Shown: positions 22,459 to 31,082 of the stretch, in pieces | Layout of the letters: every line of letters starts with the position of its first letter | Numbering within the stretch: position 1 is the stretch's first letter | Origin: Stutzerimonas stutzeri KOS6 | GTDB lineage: Bacteria; Pseudomonadota; Gammaproteobacteria; Pseudomonadales; Pseudomonadaceae | Direction: 5' to 3' | Assembly (NCBI RefSeq): GCF_000307775.2 | Contig: NZ_KK020676.1 | Coordinates: 2,362,427 to 2,426,426 of the forward strand | Length of the DNA: 64,000 nt | Program-made: the position numbers and the translations under genes | The notes under the pieces: generated by a model | Databases searched by the model: none | The model's input: the letters and a program-made list of their open reading frames with translations, nothing else | Told to the model about the DNA's origin: nothing

Positions 22459-24990
22459 TCAGCGTTGCTGCCAGCGTGCATCCGGGGCGTCGCCATTGGC
22501 GACGACTCGCCAGCCACCAACCGCGGTACGCAGTGCCTGCATCTGTTCGGCGAGGCGGTCAGCCCGGAGCGCCGCCATCGCGCGCGCCACCGCAGCTGGA
22601 TGCTCGGGACCGCAGCCGGCCAGCCGGGCTTGCCAGATTCGTTCGGCACGTCGGCGCAGATCGCTGCCTGGAGCCTGTGTAGAGTCATCGCCGGCCGCAC
22701 CCGCTATCTGGGTATCCAGGCTGCCGGCGAACGCCTCGAGAAAGGCCTCGATATGCAGCAGTATTTCTCCAGCTGACGCACTCGGGGACTGCACGGCGAA
22801 AACGATACCCATGTGTTCGCCGAATTGACGGAAGCCGGAAAAAACGGCGTAGCCGAGCTGCAGCTCGCTGCGCAGGCGGCGGAAGAATGCACCTTCCATC
22901 AGCCGCGCCAGTTGTCGCCAGGCCGCCTCGACAGCCACCGAGCGCGCCGGCAACGGGCAGAACAGGACCAGGGCGCTCTCTTCGGCGGGGGTGCCGAAGC
23001 GCGACCACAGATAGCGAGGCGCAGCCTCGCCCGCCTCCGCCTCATCGCAGGCCTGGGGAATACCGGGCAGCGCTCGCAATACCGCCTGCAATGGCCCGCT
23101 CGATCCCGAGGGCAGCCCGATGGCCAGGGCCTCCCATTGCGATCGCCGCCAGGCTTCTGTGAGTCCCGCCTGATCCATCGGCACGCGACATTCTTCTGTA
23201 CCGGGTTCGAGCAGCATGGGTACACGTCGCATGAGCTGCCGAATCAGTATCTCGTCGGCTGATGGCGTCCGGCCCGCCCCATGCAGGCGATTGCCTTCGG
23301 CAAACGCATCGACCGGCGGCGCTTGCAGCACTTCGAGCAGATCACGCAGCACAAGCGGTAGCGCCTCGGCATAGCCGATCAGTGCCAGGCACCAGCTGCG
23401 GCCATAATCATCGAAGCGCACCTCGACTCCGGCCTGGGCGGCTGCCAGGGTAAACGGCCGCAGCGCGGCCTGCAGCGTATGCCAGAGCTCGGCGAGCGGC
23501 AGGTTTGCGGCAAAGCGCCAACGCAGGTAGAGCACCGCCTGCTGGTCTGTACTGCCCTCATGATCGAGCCAGTGCAGCGCCGGCAAGCGCACAGGCGCCA
23601 CGCATGGCGCCAGCCGCTCGCTCAGCCAGCGGTTGTGTGCAGGCAGGCGCCAGCTCCGTGTCCGATTCGCCGCGTCCGACAACGGCTCCTTTGCCAGTTC
23701 CAGGACGAAGCCGCTTGTCGCTGCAACGATCGGCTCGTCCCCTGTGGGCTGATCGCTGCCAACCGTCAGGATGATCGGCCGCAGGCTGCCCAGGCGTATG
23801 CCCAGGGTCTTGAATGCCAACTGCACGCCAGCAGAGTCGGTGGACGGCCGCCAGGCTGCGGGATCGATCCAGTAGCGCAAGCGCGCCAGCGGCTCCTTGC
23901 CCAGCAATCCACGCTCGCGGATCTGCACGTATTCATCCCAGACCTGCGACCAGGCCGCCTGAGAAGTCATGAACCGCAGCCAGTCGCGAAGCACAGCGAC
24001 GACCTGCCCGCGTGCGGCCATGCCCTGCTCGGTCAGCTGCAGCTGGAAAATGACCACGCCCTGTCGGTCATGCCAGTAAGGCACACGCAGCGCCGCCGCC
24101 TCGCACCAGCCAGCCTGGCGCAATGCGGCCAGCAGACTGTCGGGCGCCTGTGAAGCCAGCCAGACGCCGAGCACGTCCAGCGCCAGGCACACTTCGTCCG
24201 GCATCTCGTCCAGGGCAAATGCCAGGTCCAGACAGGGCCGAGCGACGCTGACCTTCAGCCGCAACGAGGCACCGCTGTCGGCCCGCAATGGCACGACCGG
24301 CCTAGGCACCGGTGGTGCGACGGGAAGCCGGCATTCGGCGCAGTCCAGCAGTACCCGCAACGACTCCAGACTGCAGGGCGCCGCGACCAGCAGTTCGATC
24401 TGCCCGCTGTGATAGAAGCGCCGGTGGTAGTCCTGCAGGGCCTGCTGGAATAGCGGATCTTCCACCGGCAACGTCTCGCGATTGCCCGCGTGAAAGCCAC
24501 TGAAGGGATGCGCCGAGCTCAACGCCGTGCCGACTGCGGCATCGCACAGTGTGTCGCGGTCGCGGCCACGCGCCAGGAACTCGGCCTGCAACACCTCACG
24601 CTCACGCAATTGTGCGGCGGGATCCAGCAACGGCCGGGCCAGCATGTCGAGCAACCGCTTGAGCGCTTCGCCAAAGGCTTCGGCAGGCACCTGGAAGAAA
24701 TAGTCGGTGTGCCGCTCGCGGGTCGATGCGTTCAGCTGGCCGGCACAGCCTTGCACGAACGGCATCAGGCTCCGGGTCGGCGGATAGGCTTCACTGCCCA
24801 GAAACAGCAAATGCTCGAGAAAGTGCGCCAGCCCCGGGTATTGGCCCGGGGCATCGTGTGCGCCGGCCTGCACGCGCACCAGCGCTGCAGCCTGGCTGCC
24901 GGCCGGCAGCGAAACGAAACCCAGGCGCAGCCCGCCAGGCAGCATCGTCCGCTGTGGCGGCAAGGATGATGGATAGCCGGCTGAATTCAT
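22459..24990 (-). CDS. pqqF: M16 (pitrilysin) zinc peptidase, PqqF-like
   Basis: The ATG at 24990 gives 843 aa; the longer frame reaches back toward the MerR gene. The inverted zinc motif HxxEH is at residues 56-60 (HFLEH), and the distal Glu is in REREVLQAEFLARG. The length and the weak C-terminal halves fit Pseudomonas PqqF, which trims the PqqA precursor with a partner, better than protease III (about 960 aa). The pqqABCDE genes are not in this window. The upstream MerR gene on the same strand is only 38 bases away, so they may be cotranscribed. Confidence 0.75.
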   Translation of the reverse strand: MNSAGYPSSLPPQRTMLPGGLRLGFVSLPAGSQAAALVRVQAGAHDAPGQYPGLAHFLEHLLFLGSEAYPPTRSLMPFVQGCAGQLNASTRERHTDYFFQVPAEAFGEALKRLLDMLARPLLDPAAQLREREVLQAEFLARGRDRDTLCDAAVGTALSSAHPFSGFHAGNRETLPVEDPLFQQALQDYHRRFYHSGQIELLVAAPCSLESLRVLLDCAECRLPVAPPVPRPVVPLRADSGASLRLKVSVARPCLDLAFALDEMPDEVCLALDVLGVWLASQAPDSLLAALRQAGWCEAAALRVPYWHDRQGVVIFQLQLTEQGMAARGQVVAVLRDWLRFMTSQAAWSQVWDEYVQIRERGLLGKEPLARLRYWIDPAAWRPSTDSAGVQLAFKTLGIRLGSLRPIILTVGSDQPTGDEPIVAATSGFVLELAKEPLSDAANRTRSWRLPAHNRWLSERLAPCVAPVRLPALHWLDHEGSTDQQAVLYLRWRFAANLPLAELWHTLQAALRPFTLAAAQAGVEVRFDDYGRSWCLALIGYAEALPLVLRDLLEVLQAPPVDAFAEGNRLHGAGRTPSADEILIRQLMRRVPMLLEPGTEECRVPMDQAGLTEAWRRSQWEALAIGLPSGSSGPLQAVLRALPGIPQACDEAEAGEAAPRYLWSRFGTPAEESALVLFCPLPARSVAVEAAWRQLARLMEGAFFRRLRSELQLGYAVFSGFRQFGEHMGIVFAVQSPSASAGEILLHIEAFLEAFAGSLDTQIAGAAGDDSTQAPGSDLRRRAERIWQARLAGCGPEHPAAVARAMAALRADRLAEQMQALRTAVGGWRVVANGDAPDARWQQR

Positions 24991-25028
24991 GGATTGCTCC
25001 CGTGGCACCAGACGACCGCTTGCATCGC

Positions 25029-25976
25029 TCAGGTATCCAGCTGGCCGGCGAGAAACTGTCGCAGCCGCCGCTGCATCAGCTTGCCCGAGCTGCCCAGGCA
25101 TGCGACGGCCGTGCCGGCCAGCGCCTCACGGCCAAGCTCGGCCGCCTCGCCGGCCAGGGCCAGCGGGCAATCGACACCGAGCGACAACCTGTTGAGCTGA
25201 CGCAGCTGCGCCTCGCTATGCGGCACGTTGGAAAACAGGACCAGCGCCTGAGGCTTGATCTTGCCGCAGACCAGCGTCAACTCTTCGAGGGGCTGCCCGA
25301 TGGGCAGCACGCTGACGGCCAGGCTGTCGCCGCTCAACATCAACCCTGCGACCAGCAGTTCCAGTTCCCGACACTGTCCCGGCATCGCAGCCAGCAGTAC
25401 GCGCTCAACCGAGTGATTGCGCGCCAGTTGCAACCGTTGCAGCAGCCGCGCCCGCAGAAACGCATCGAGGAACAACCATTCACTGGTACGCCCGAACTCA
25501 TCCTGGCGCAGCAGCAACTGCTGCCAAAGCGGCAACAGCACATCCTGAAACACCACGGCCTGTGGATAGGTGGAGAATATCTGACCGTAAACCTGCTCCA
25601 GGCGGGCTTCGTCGAAACCGCCCACAGCATTGCGCAGCAACTCTTGCCATTCTTCCCATTCACTGCCGGTCGTGGCGACTGGCTCGTCGGCTTCACGGCT
25701 GGCAGCGCTGCGGGCCAGGATGCTGCCCACCTTGCTCACTGCCACGCCCCGTTCGGTCCAGGCCAGGATGCTACGCACAGCCTCGACATCGGCCATCGAA
25801 TAAAGCCGGTGGCCGCTGTCCGTGCGCGTCGGCCGGATCAAGCCGTAGCGGCGCTCCCACGCCCGCAGCGTGACAGGATTGACGCCAGTCAGGCGAGAAA
25901 CCTCGCGTATCGGAAACAGATCCTGCTGACTGAGCGCGTTCGCAGCGAGGGTCGAAGCGGCTGAAGAATCGCTCAT
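25029..25976 (-). CDS. MerR-family light-response repressor (class II LitR-like), copy 1
   Basis: The 315-aa product has an N-terminal MerR winged helix (FPIREVSRLTGVNPVTLRAW-ERRYGLIRPTRTDSGHRLYS). The middle and C-terminal parts are helical and look like a CarH/LitR-type sensor but without the B12-binding DxHxxG motif, which is the definition of class II LitR. It is 35% to 45% alike by eye to the second copy at 37,099. In P. putida such proteins (PplR1, PplR2) repress light-inducible genes and a short LOV protein relieves them; here that protein is at 30,516. It is divergent from the DUF393 gene, with a TGTACA box between. Confidence 0.82.
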   Translation of the reverse strand: MSDSSAASTLAANALSQQDLFPIREVSRLTGVNPVTLRAWERRYGLIRPTRTDSGHRLYSMADVEAVRSILAWTERGVAVSKVGSILARSAASREADEPVATTGSEWEEWQELLRNAVGGFDEARLEQVYGQIFSTYPQAVVFQDVLLPLWQQLLLRQDEFGRTSEWLFLDAFLRARLLQRLQLARNHSVERVLLAAMPGQCRELELLVAGLMLSGDSLAVSVLPIGQPLEELTLVCGKIKPQALVLFSNVPHSEAQLRQLNRLSLGVDCPLALAGEAAELGREALAGTAVACLGSSGKLMQRRLRQFLAGQLDT

Positions 25977-26029
25977 GAGGGCGGCTCGTTGAAGAAGGAA
26001 TACGGCGATTGTAACTCAGCGTTTCCCGT

Positions 26030-26053
26030 CATACCCTCTACAAACATTGTACA
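26030..26053. promoter_or_regulatory. LitR-type box pair (degenerate) before the DUF393 gene
   Basis: CATACC at 26030-26035, twelve bases, then a perfect TGTACA at 26048-26053. This is the same T(G/A)TACA-N12-TGTA(C/T)A layout seen at 35,875, with two mismatches in the first half. It sits between the divergent MerR and DUF393 genes and could serve both, including autoregulation. Confidence 0.5.
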
Positions 26054-26071
26054 AATGCGAGACGCGATAAA

Positions 26072-26518
26072 ATGCTGCCCGATCTCCCGCTGACGCTTTA
26101 CGTCGATCGCGCCTGTCCGCTGTGCGCACGCGAAGTCCGCTGGCTGGAGCGCCAAGCCGACCCTGCACGGCTGTTGCTGGTGGATATCAGTGCTGCGGAC
26201 TTCGACACCGACGGGCTCGGTCGCGATCAGGCCCAGCTGCGTCGCCGCCTGCATGCGCGCAGCGCCAGCGGACAATGGCTCACCGGGGTTGACGCGACCT
26301 ACTGGAGCTGGCGTCTCGCCGGGCATGGCTTCTGGGCCGCCCCACTGGGCTGGAAGCTGCTGCGCCCCCTGTTGTTGCCGGCTTACGGCCTGTTCAGCGT
26401 GTTGCGACCACACCTGGACTGGCTGCCCCACCCCGATGGTTCCAGCCGCTGCGGCGCGCAGTGCCGCAGCGCGCAGCCACCTTCGTCCACGTCCGACAGG
26501 CCGGAAGAAGGCTCCTAG
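26072..26518 (+). CDS. DCC-family thiol-disulfide oxidoreductase (DUF393)
   Basis: The 148-aa product starts TLYVDRACPLCAREVRWLERQ; the CPLC pair (Cys15, Cys18) is the DCC-family redox site. LLLVDISAADFDTDGLG and the WRLAGHGFWAAPLGW-LLRPLLLP hydrophobic segment follow as in this family. The last 30 residues are low-complexity. DCC proteins recur in bacterial light and singlet-oxygen clusters. It starts 18 bases after a TGTACA box. Confidence 0.8.
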   Translation: MLPDLPLTLYVDRACPLCAREVRWLERQADPARLLLVDISAADFDTDGLGRDQAQLRRRLHARSASGQWLTGVDATYWSWRLAGHGFWAAPLGWKLLRPLLLPAYGLFSVLRPHLDWLPHPDGSSRCGAQCRSAQPPSSTSDRPEEGS

Positions 26519-26673
26519 TGGCCTGCTTGACTGATTCAGCTGGGCGATATCGGCTTGAGGCTCCGATACGGCGTTGCCGCTGCTCCCATAGGCCAGCCAT
26601 GAATCGTCGCGGCGCCTCGTCTCAGCGCCTGCTGGATCCGAGCTCGAGACAACAGATCTAACCGCACAGGCCA

Positions 26674-26988
26674 CTAGTCCCGAGCAGAAAGCGCAATCAT
26701 CAGGCCGTCGCCGGATTCCGTACAGGCCGGGCGACCGATCATCTCGTCGTGGCTCACCGCCTGACGCCAGTAGACCTCGCGCACCCCGCAAGCGTGCAGT
26801 GTGCGCTTCAGGCTGCCCTGCTCGTGCCAGACAGTACGATCGCCCGCGACGAACTGCCTTCGACGCCCGGCGCTATCGATCACCCAGGCGCTGTAGCCGC
26901 AACAGCGCAAGCCGTGGAGCTCGACTCGCACGATCTGGCCCCGGCACAGCGCGAAACGCAGTCCTAGCCTCGACAGTTTGTTTTTCAA
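26674..26988 (-). CDS. Small hypothetical protein, 104 aa, TTG start
   Basis: The frame starts at TTG (26988-26986); there is no ATG in the first half. The product has VRVELHGLRCCGYSAWVIDS, RQFVAGDRTVWHEQGSLKRT and CGVREVYWRQAVSHDEMIG and a strongly biased coding pattern. The ending resembles DUF6482-type proteins of Pseudomonas, but this is only an impression. A TATACA (27001-27006) lies just upstream. Function unknown. Confidence 0.45.
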   Translation of the reverse strand: MKNKLSRLGLRFALCRGQIVRVELHGLRCCGYSAWVIDSAGRRRQFVAGDRTVWHEQGSLKRTLHACGVREVYWRQAVSHDEMIGRPACTESGDGLMIALSARD

Positions 26989-27095
26989 GCGCGCAATACC
27001 TATACAGAGTCAGTTTCGACGCGAAGCAGGTGTAACGCAGCTTCCTCAAGAACGCCGCAGCCTGGCGCGTCCCCAGCTGTAATGCAGAATATTCC

Positions 27096-27131
27096 TATAC
27101 ATTTAATTGTACAAAAAATAATATTCGTATA
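27096..27131. promoter_or_regulatory. LitR-type boxes in the folE promoter
   Basis: TATACA at 27096-27101, TGTACA at 27108-27113 and CGTATA at 27126-27131 lie 80 bases upstream of folE. The last two are twelve bases apart, matching the N12 spacing at 35,875. The boxes overlap the likely promoter, so binding would block transcription of the folE operon in the dark. The role is inferred from the shared motif. Confidence 0.6.
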
Positions 27132-27211
27132 GCTTTATCTCATCCGGCGCGACTACCGCGCCGCCACCTCATCGACTGCAATCGCAGCTAATCGCAGGAA
27201 AGGAACCCGTC

Positions 27212-27769
27212 ATGAACGATCTGCCTGGTCACTACCGAGAAATACTCTCCGGGGTAGGCGAGAACCCTGAGCGCGAAGGTCTGCGCGATACACCGCAGCG
27301 CGCGGCGAAGGCCATGCAGTACCTGTGCGGCGGCTACAACCGCAGCCTCGAAGAAGTGGTAAACGGGGCGTTGTTCGCCTCGGACAACGACGAAATGGTC
27401 ATCGTCAAGGACATCGAGCTGTACTCGCTGTGCGAGCACCACATCCTGCCATTCATCGGCAAGGCGCATGTGGCCTACATCCCCACCGGACGCGTGCTGG
27501 GTCTGTCCAAGGTGGCGCGGATCGTCGACATGTACGCCCGCCGGTTGCAGATTCAGGAGAACCTGACCCGGCAGATCGCCGAAGCCATCCAGGAAGTCAC
27601 CGGTGCCTCCGGAGTCGCCGTCGTCATCGAGGCCAAGCACATGTGCATGATGATGCGCGGCGTCGAGAAGCAGAATTCGGTCATGAACACCTCGGTGATG
27701 CTCGGCGCCTTCCGGACCTCCTGCAACACGCGCATGGAGTTCCTGCAATTGATCGGGAGGGGTCAGTGA
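27212..27769 (+). CDS. folE: GTP cyclohydrolase I
   Basis: The 185-aa product has the Zn and substrate site [22 protein letters not shown] (Cys and His ligands) and the second Zn Cys in [13 protein letters not shown]. It makes 7,8-dihydroneopterin triphosphate from GTP, the first step to folate and other pterins; pterins also serve as photolyase antenna. It is the first gene of a five-gene run. In P. putida a folE gene is part of the light-induced set. Confidence 0.95.
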   Translation: MNDLPGHYREILSGVGENPEREGLRDTPQRAAKAMQYLCGGYNRSLEEVVNGALFASDNDEMVIVKDIELYSLCEHHILPFIGKAHVAYIPTGRVLGLSKVARIVDMYARRLQIQENLTRQIAEAIQEVTGASGVAVVIEAKHMCMMMRGVEKQNSVMNTSVMLGAFRTSCNTRMEFLQLIGRGQ

Positions 27770-28140
27770 TGCCACGCCTCGAGCCAGGCATGGCGCGCAT
27801 CCGGGTGAAAGATCTGCGTCTGCGCACCTACATCGGCATCAACGAAGACGAGATCCTCAACCGCCAGGATGTACTGATCAATCTCACCATTCTCTATGGT
27901 GCCGTCGAAGCGGTGCGTGAAAACGACATCGAGCAGGCGCTCAACTATCGCACCATCACCAAGGCGATCATTGGCCATGTGGAGCAGAACCGCTTCGCCC
28001 TGCTCGAACGCATGACCCAGGAGATCCTCGACCTGGTCATGGCCCATCCGGCGGTCAGCTATGCCGAAGTGGAAGTCGACAAGCCCCATGCGCTGCGCTT
28101 CGCCGATTCTGTATCCATCACGCTTGCCGGCAGCCGCTGA
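27769..28140 (+). CDS. folX: Dihydroneopterin triphosphate 2'-epimerase
   Basis: The 123-aa product starts at the ATG at 27769, which overlaps the folE stop. It has the FolX/FolB pattern [22 protein letters not shown] and [24 protein letters not shown]. FolX epimerises dihydroneopterin triphosphate to the monapterin form, which is the pterin cofactor of phenylalanine hydroxylase in Pseudomonas. The tight coupling to folE supports FolX over FolB. Confidence 0.88.
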   Translation: MPRLEPGMARIRVKDLRLRTYIGINEDEILNRQDVLINLTILYGAVEAVRENDIEQALNYRTITKAIIGHVEQNRFALLERMTQEILDLVMAHPAVSYAEVEVDKPHALRFADSVSITLAGSR

Positions 28141-28149
28141 GCCCTGGCC

Positions 28150-28671
28150 ATGAACAGCCGATCCGTTGCCGCCCTGGCCTGCCTGCTGTGGCTGTTGCCG
28201 CCCGTCGTATCCGCCGACTGGCGTGACGCAGTGCCGGACGCCAGGCTGGTCGGCGAAGGTCAACTGCGCTTCTTCGGCTTCCGCATCTATGACGCACGGC
28301 TGTGGAGCAGTTCCACGCCAGTGCGGCCCGATACACCCTTCGCCCTTGAGCTGACCTACCACCGGGCCATCGGTCGGGACGACTTCGTGCGCACCAGCCT
28401 GGAGGAAATCCAGCGCTTGTCCGGTGCATCCGTCGGTGCCGCGCGGCTGGCCCGGTGGCAGGCGGAAATGCAGCAGGCCTTCGTCGATGTGCGGCCGAAC
28501 GAACGTATTACCGGCGTTTTCCTGCCAGGACGCGGCTGCCGTTTTTACGTCAACGACCGCCTGCAGCACGAGGTGGCAGATCCGGCATTTGCCGATGCCT
28601 TCTTCGCCATCTGGCTTGATCCGCGCAGCCGCGACCAGAAACTGCGGCGCAATCTGCTGGGTGAGCGGTGA
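28150..28671 (+). CDS. Chalcone isomerase-like periplasmic protein
   Basis: The 173-aa product has a signal peptide (LACLLWLLPPVVSA-DW) and the CHI-like domain (PF16036): LVGEGQLRFFGFRIYDARLW, ALELTYHRAIGRDDFVRTSLEEI. Bacterial members are not known to isomerise chalcone. They recur in singlet-oxygen and light-response clusters with CFA-synthase-like genes, as here, and may be lipid-related. It starts 9 bases after folX. Confidence 0.82.
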   Translation: MNSRSVAALACLLWLLPPVVSADWRDAVPDARLVGEGQLRFFGFRIYDARLWSSSTPVRPDTPFALELTYHRAIGRDDFVRTSLEEIQRLSGASVGAARLARWQAEMQQAFVDVRPNERITGVFLPGRGCRFYVNDRLQHEVADPAFADAFFAIWLDPRSRDQKLRRNLLGER

Positions 28672-29906
28672 AAAGCCCGGCGTTGGCCGCCTACGCCGCA
28701 CTGGGCCTGCCGATGGCCATGGCGATGTTGCCGATCTATGTACTGCTGCCGAACTTCTATGCAGCGGATCTCGGCCTCGGCCTGACGTTGACTGGCACCG
28801 TCCTGTTCCTGGCACGGCTGCTGGATACGCTGCAGGACCCCTGGCTCGGCCGCCTGATGGACCGCCGATCTGCCCGTGGCTGGAATCTGCTAATGGGCGG
28901 ATCGGCAGTATTGTTGAGCGCGACGATGGCGGCCCTGTTGATCCCGCCCGAAGGGCTCGACCGCTTCGGCCTCGCCGCCTGGCTCGCGGTCCTCCTGGCA
29001 CTTACCTACACCCTGCACAGCCTGATCAACATCACCTATCTGGCCTGGGGCGCACGATTGTCCGACCGGCCGCAGCTTCGCACGCGAGTGACTGCCTGGC
29101 GGGAGGGTGCCGGCCTGCTCGGCGTGATCATTGCCAGCGTGCTGCCCGCGACACTGGCAGCGAGGTACGGCATGGCAGCCGCGCTCGGCATATTCGCCGT
29201 GACTTTCGCGCTGTTGCTGGGCATCGGCACCAGCACGCTGCTATTCGCAGCGCCAAGACCACAGCGTGAGCCGCCTGCTCCATCGCCAGGCAGCGGTCGG
29301 CCGCTGCGAAACCCGGCGTTCCGATGGCTGGCCGGCGTGTATTTCATCAATGCGGTGGCGGTGGCGATTCCTGCCACGCTGGCGCTGTTCTTCATCGCTG
29401 ATCGCCTGCAACTGACGAACCTGACGGGCCTGTTCCTGGCGCTGTATTTCGCCAGCGGGGCGCTGGGCCTGCCGCTGTGGACCCGCCTGGCAGATCGGCT
29501 GGGCAAGTGGCAGAGCTGGCGAATCGGCATGCTCACCGCCTGCGCCGCCTTCATCTGGGCGGTGCTGCTCGAACCCGGCTCCGCCTGGGCCTATGCCGGC
29601 GTTTGCCTGATGTCCGGTCTCGCCCTGGGCGCGGACCTGGCGCTGCCGCCAGCACTGCTCGCCGACATCATCCCGCCCGATCAACGCGACTCCACCGCTG
29701 CCTATTTCGGCCTGTGGAGTCTGCTCGGAAAGTTGGCGCTGGCGCTTGCCGGCCTTGCTCTGCCGCTTCTGGCCTTGACGAACTATCAGCCTGGCTCGCC
29801 GGCTGGCTGGAATCTCGCCCTGGTCTACGCCGGGCTGCCCTGCCTGCTGAAACTGCTGGCGGCGCGGCTGCTCACATCCATGCCCAATGGAGAACCGACA
29901 CCATGA
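28668..29906 (+). CDS. MFS transporter, GPH (MFS_2) family
   Basis: The start is the GTG at 28668, which overlaps the upstream stop as GTGA. The 412-aa product has about twelve membrane segments and the GPH features FLARLLDTLQDPWLGRLMDRR and YLAWGARLSDRPQLRTRVTAWR. MFS_2 members usually move sugars with cations, but members in light clusters are not characterised. It is coupled at both ends, so it belongs to the folE operon. Confidence 0.8.
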   Translation: MKSPALAAYAALGLPMAMAMLPIYVLLPNFYAADLGLGLTLTGTVLFLARLLDTLQDPWLGRLMDRRSARGWNLLMGGSAVLLSATMAALLIPPEGLDRFGLAAWLAVLLALTYTLHSLINITYLAWGARLSDRPQLRTRVTAWREGAGLLGVIIASVLPATLAARYGMAAALGIFAVTFALLLGIGTSTLLFAAPRPQREPPAPSPGSGRPLRNPAFRWLAGVYFINAVAVAIPATLALFFIADRLQLTNLTGLFLALYFASGALGLPLWTRLADRLGKWQSWRIGMLTACAAFIWAVLLEPGSAWAYAGVCLMSGLALGADLALPPALLADIIPPDQRDSTAAYFGLWSLLGKLALALAGLALPLLALTNYQPGSPAGWNLALVYAGLPCLLKLLAARLLTSMPNGEPTP

Positions 29907-30430
29907 AAAAGATAATGATCCTGGCTTTTTGTCTGTTGCTGCTGAGCTGTACCGCCGTCGACGTCGAACGCTACCGCAACGAGACACCCCAGCTGGACAT
30001 GCGTGACTACTTCGTCGGCCGGCTCGATGCCTGGGGCATGTTCCAGAAGCGCTCCGGCGAAGTGGTCAAGCGTTTCCATGTGGCGCTCACCGGCAGCCTC
30101 GATGGCGACAGGCTGATTCTCGACGAGCGCTTCCGCTACAGCGACGGCACCACCCAGCGGCGCGTCTGGACGCTGACGGAAACCAGCCCCGGCAGCTGGC
30201 GCGGCACCGCCGCCGATGTCGTAGGCGAGGCGCGTGGCGAGGTCGTCGGCAACACCCTGCACTGGCGCTACGTGCTGAGCCTGCCGGTGGATGACAAGGT
30301 ATACGAGGTCGACATGGACGACTGGATGTACCTGATCGACGAGGACACCCTGGCCAATCGCTCGTTCATGAGCAAGTTCGGCGTCGAAGTCGGCCAGGTG
30401 ACGCTGTTCTTCCGCAAACGGAACGACTGA
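29903..30430 (+). CDS. DUF3833 lipoprotein
   Basis: The 175-aa product has a lipobox (LLLLSC at about 14-19) and the DUF3833 body: VERYRNETPQLDMRDYFVGRLDAWGMFQ, LDERFRYSDGTTQRRVWTL, and the DDWMYLIDEDTLANRSFMSKFG ending. Such lipoproteins recur in the same photo-oxidative gene sets as the CHI-like protein. Its ATG overlaps the MFS stop. It is the last gene of the run. Confidence 0.82.
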   Translation: MKKIMILAFCLLLLSCTAVDVERYRNETPQLDMRDYFVGRLDAWGMFQKRSGEVVKRFHVALTGSLDGDRLILDERFRYSDGTTQRRVWTLTETSPGSWRGTAADVVGEARGEVVGNTLHWRYVLSLPVDDKVYEVDMDDWMYLIDEDTLANRSFMSKFGVEVGQVTLFFRKRND

Positions 30431-30515
30431 GCAGCGCATCGCCTGCTTGCGGCAAGGCACTGATCGAGCCAAGTTGTTCTAGAATGCGCCGCATGCCCCT
30501 TCAGGATGTCGTCAC

Positions 30516-30965
30516 ATGATCAATGCCAAGCTGCTGCAACTGGTTATCGAAGCCTCCAACGACGGGATCGTGGTCGCCGAGCAGGAAGGCGACGACAACA
30601 TCCTGATCTACGCCAACCCGGCGTTCGAGCGGCTGACCGGTTACGCAGTCGATGACATCCTCTATCGCGACTGCCGTTTCCTGCAGGGCGAAGACCGTGA
30701 CCAACCAGCGCTCCAGGCTATCCGCGAGGCCGTCAAGAGCAACCGGCCGTGCCGCCAGATCATCCGCAACTACCGCAAGGACGGCACGCCATTCTGGAAC
30801 GAGCTGTCGATCACGCCGGTATTCAACGAGGCGGATCAGCTGACCTATTTCATCGGCATCCAGAAGGACGTCACCACGCAAGTCGATGCCTTGCAGCGGG
30901 TCGAAGCGCTCGAAGCCGAGATCCGCGAGCTCAGGTTGCAGCTCGCCCGGTCCCAGACAGACTGA
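30516..30965 (+). CDS. Short LOV blue-light photosensor (PpSB1-like)
   Basis: The 149-aa product is one LOV domain plus a C-terminal coiled coil (about 120-145). It begins MINAKLLQLVIEASNDGIVV and has the flavin adduct Cys53 in DCRFLQGEDRDQPAL, with Asp in place of the usual Asn before Cys, as in the P. putida protein. NYRKDGTPFWNELSITPV and TYFIGIQKDVT complete the FMN pocket. In P. putida a short LOV acts with the class II LitR repressors. The gene sits between the folE operon and the GGDEF-EAL gene. Confidence 0.92.
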   Translation: MINAKLLQLVIEASNDGIVVAEQEGDDNILIYANPAFERLTGYAVDDILYRDCRFLQGEDRDQPALQAIREAVKSNRPCRQIIRNYRKDGTPFWNELSITPVFNEADQLTYFIGIQKDVTTQVDALQRVEALEAEIRELRLQLARSQTD

Positions 30966-31082
30966 TCAGCACCGGTCGGCCGCCTCACGCGCTGAGCGTC
31001 CTATGTACAGACTCCCGGGGCCGTTACCGTCGGGCCGACTGATTGTGCAATACTGGCAAACCGCCATTTCACCACTCCTGTT

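Larger units (their letters stand above)
26519..27211. other. Mostly non-coding region between the DUF393 and folE genes
   Basis: It holds one candidate leftward gene (26674-26988) and the folE control region (27,090-27,135). The stretch 26,519-26,673 shows no convincing gene or hairpin. The base composition becomes AT-rich near 27,090-27,140, just upstream of folE. Confidence 0.4.
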
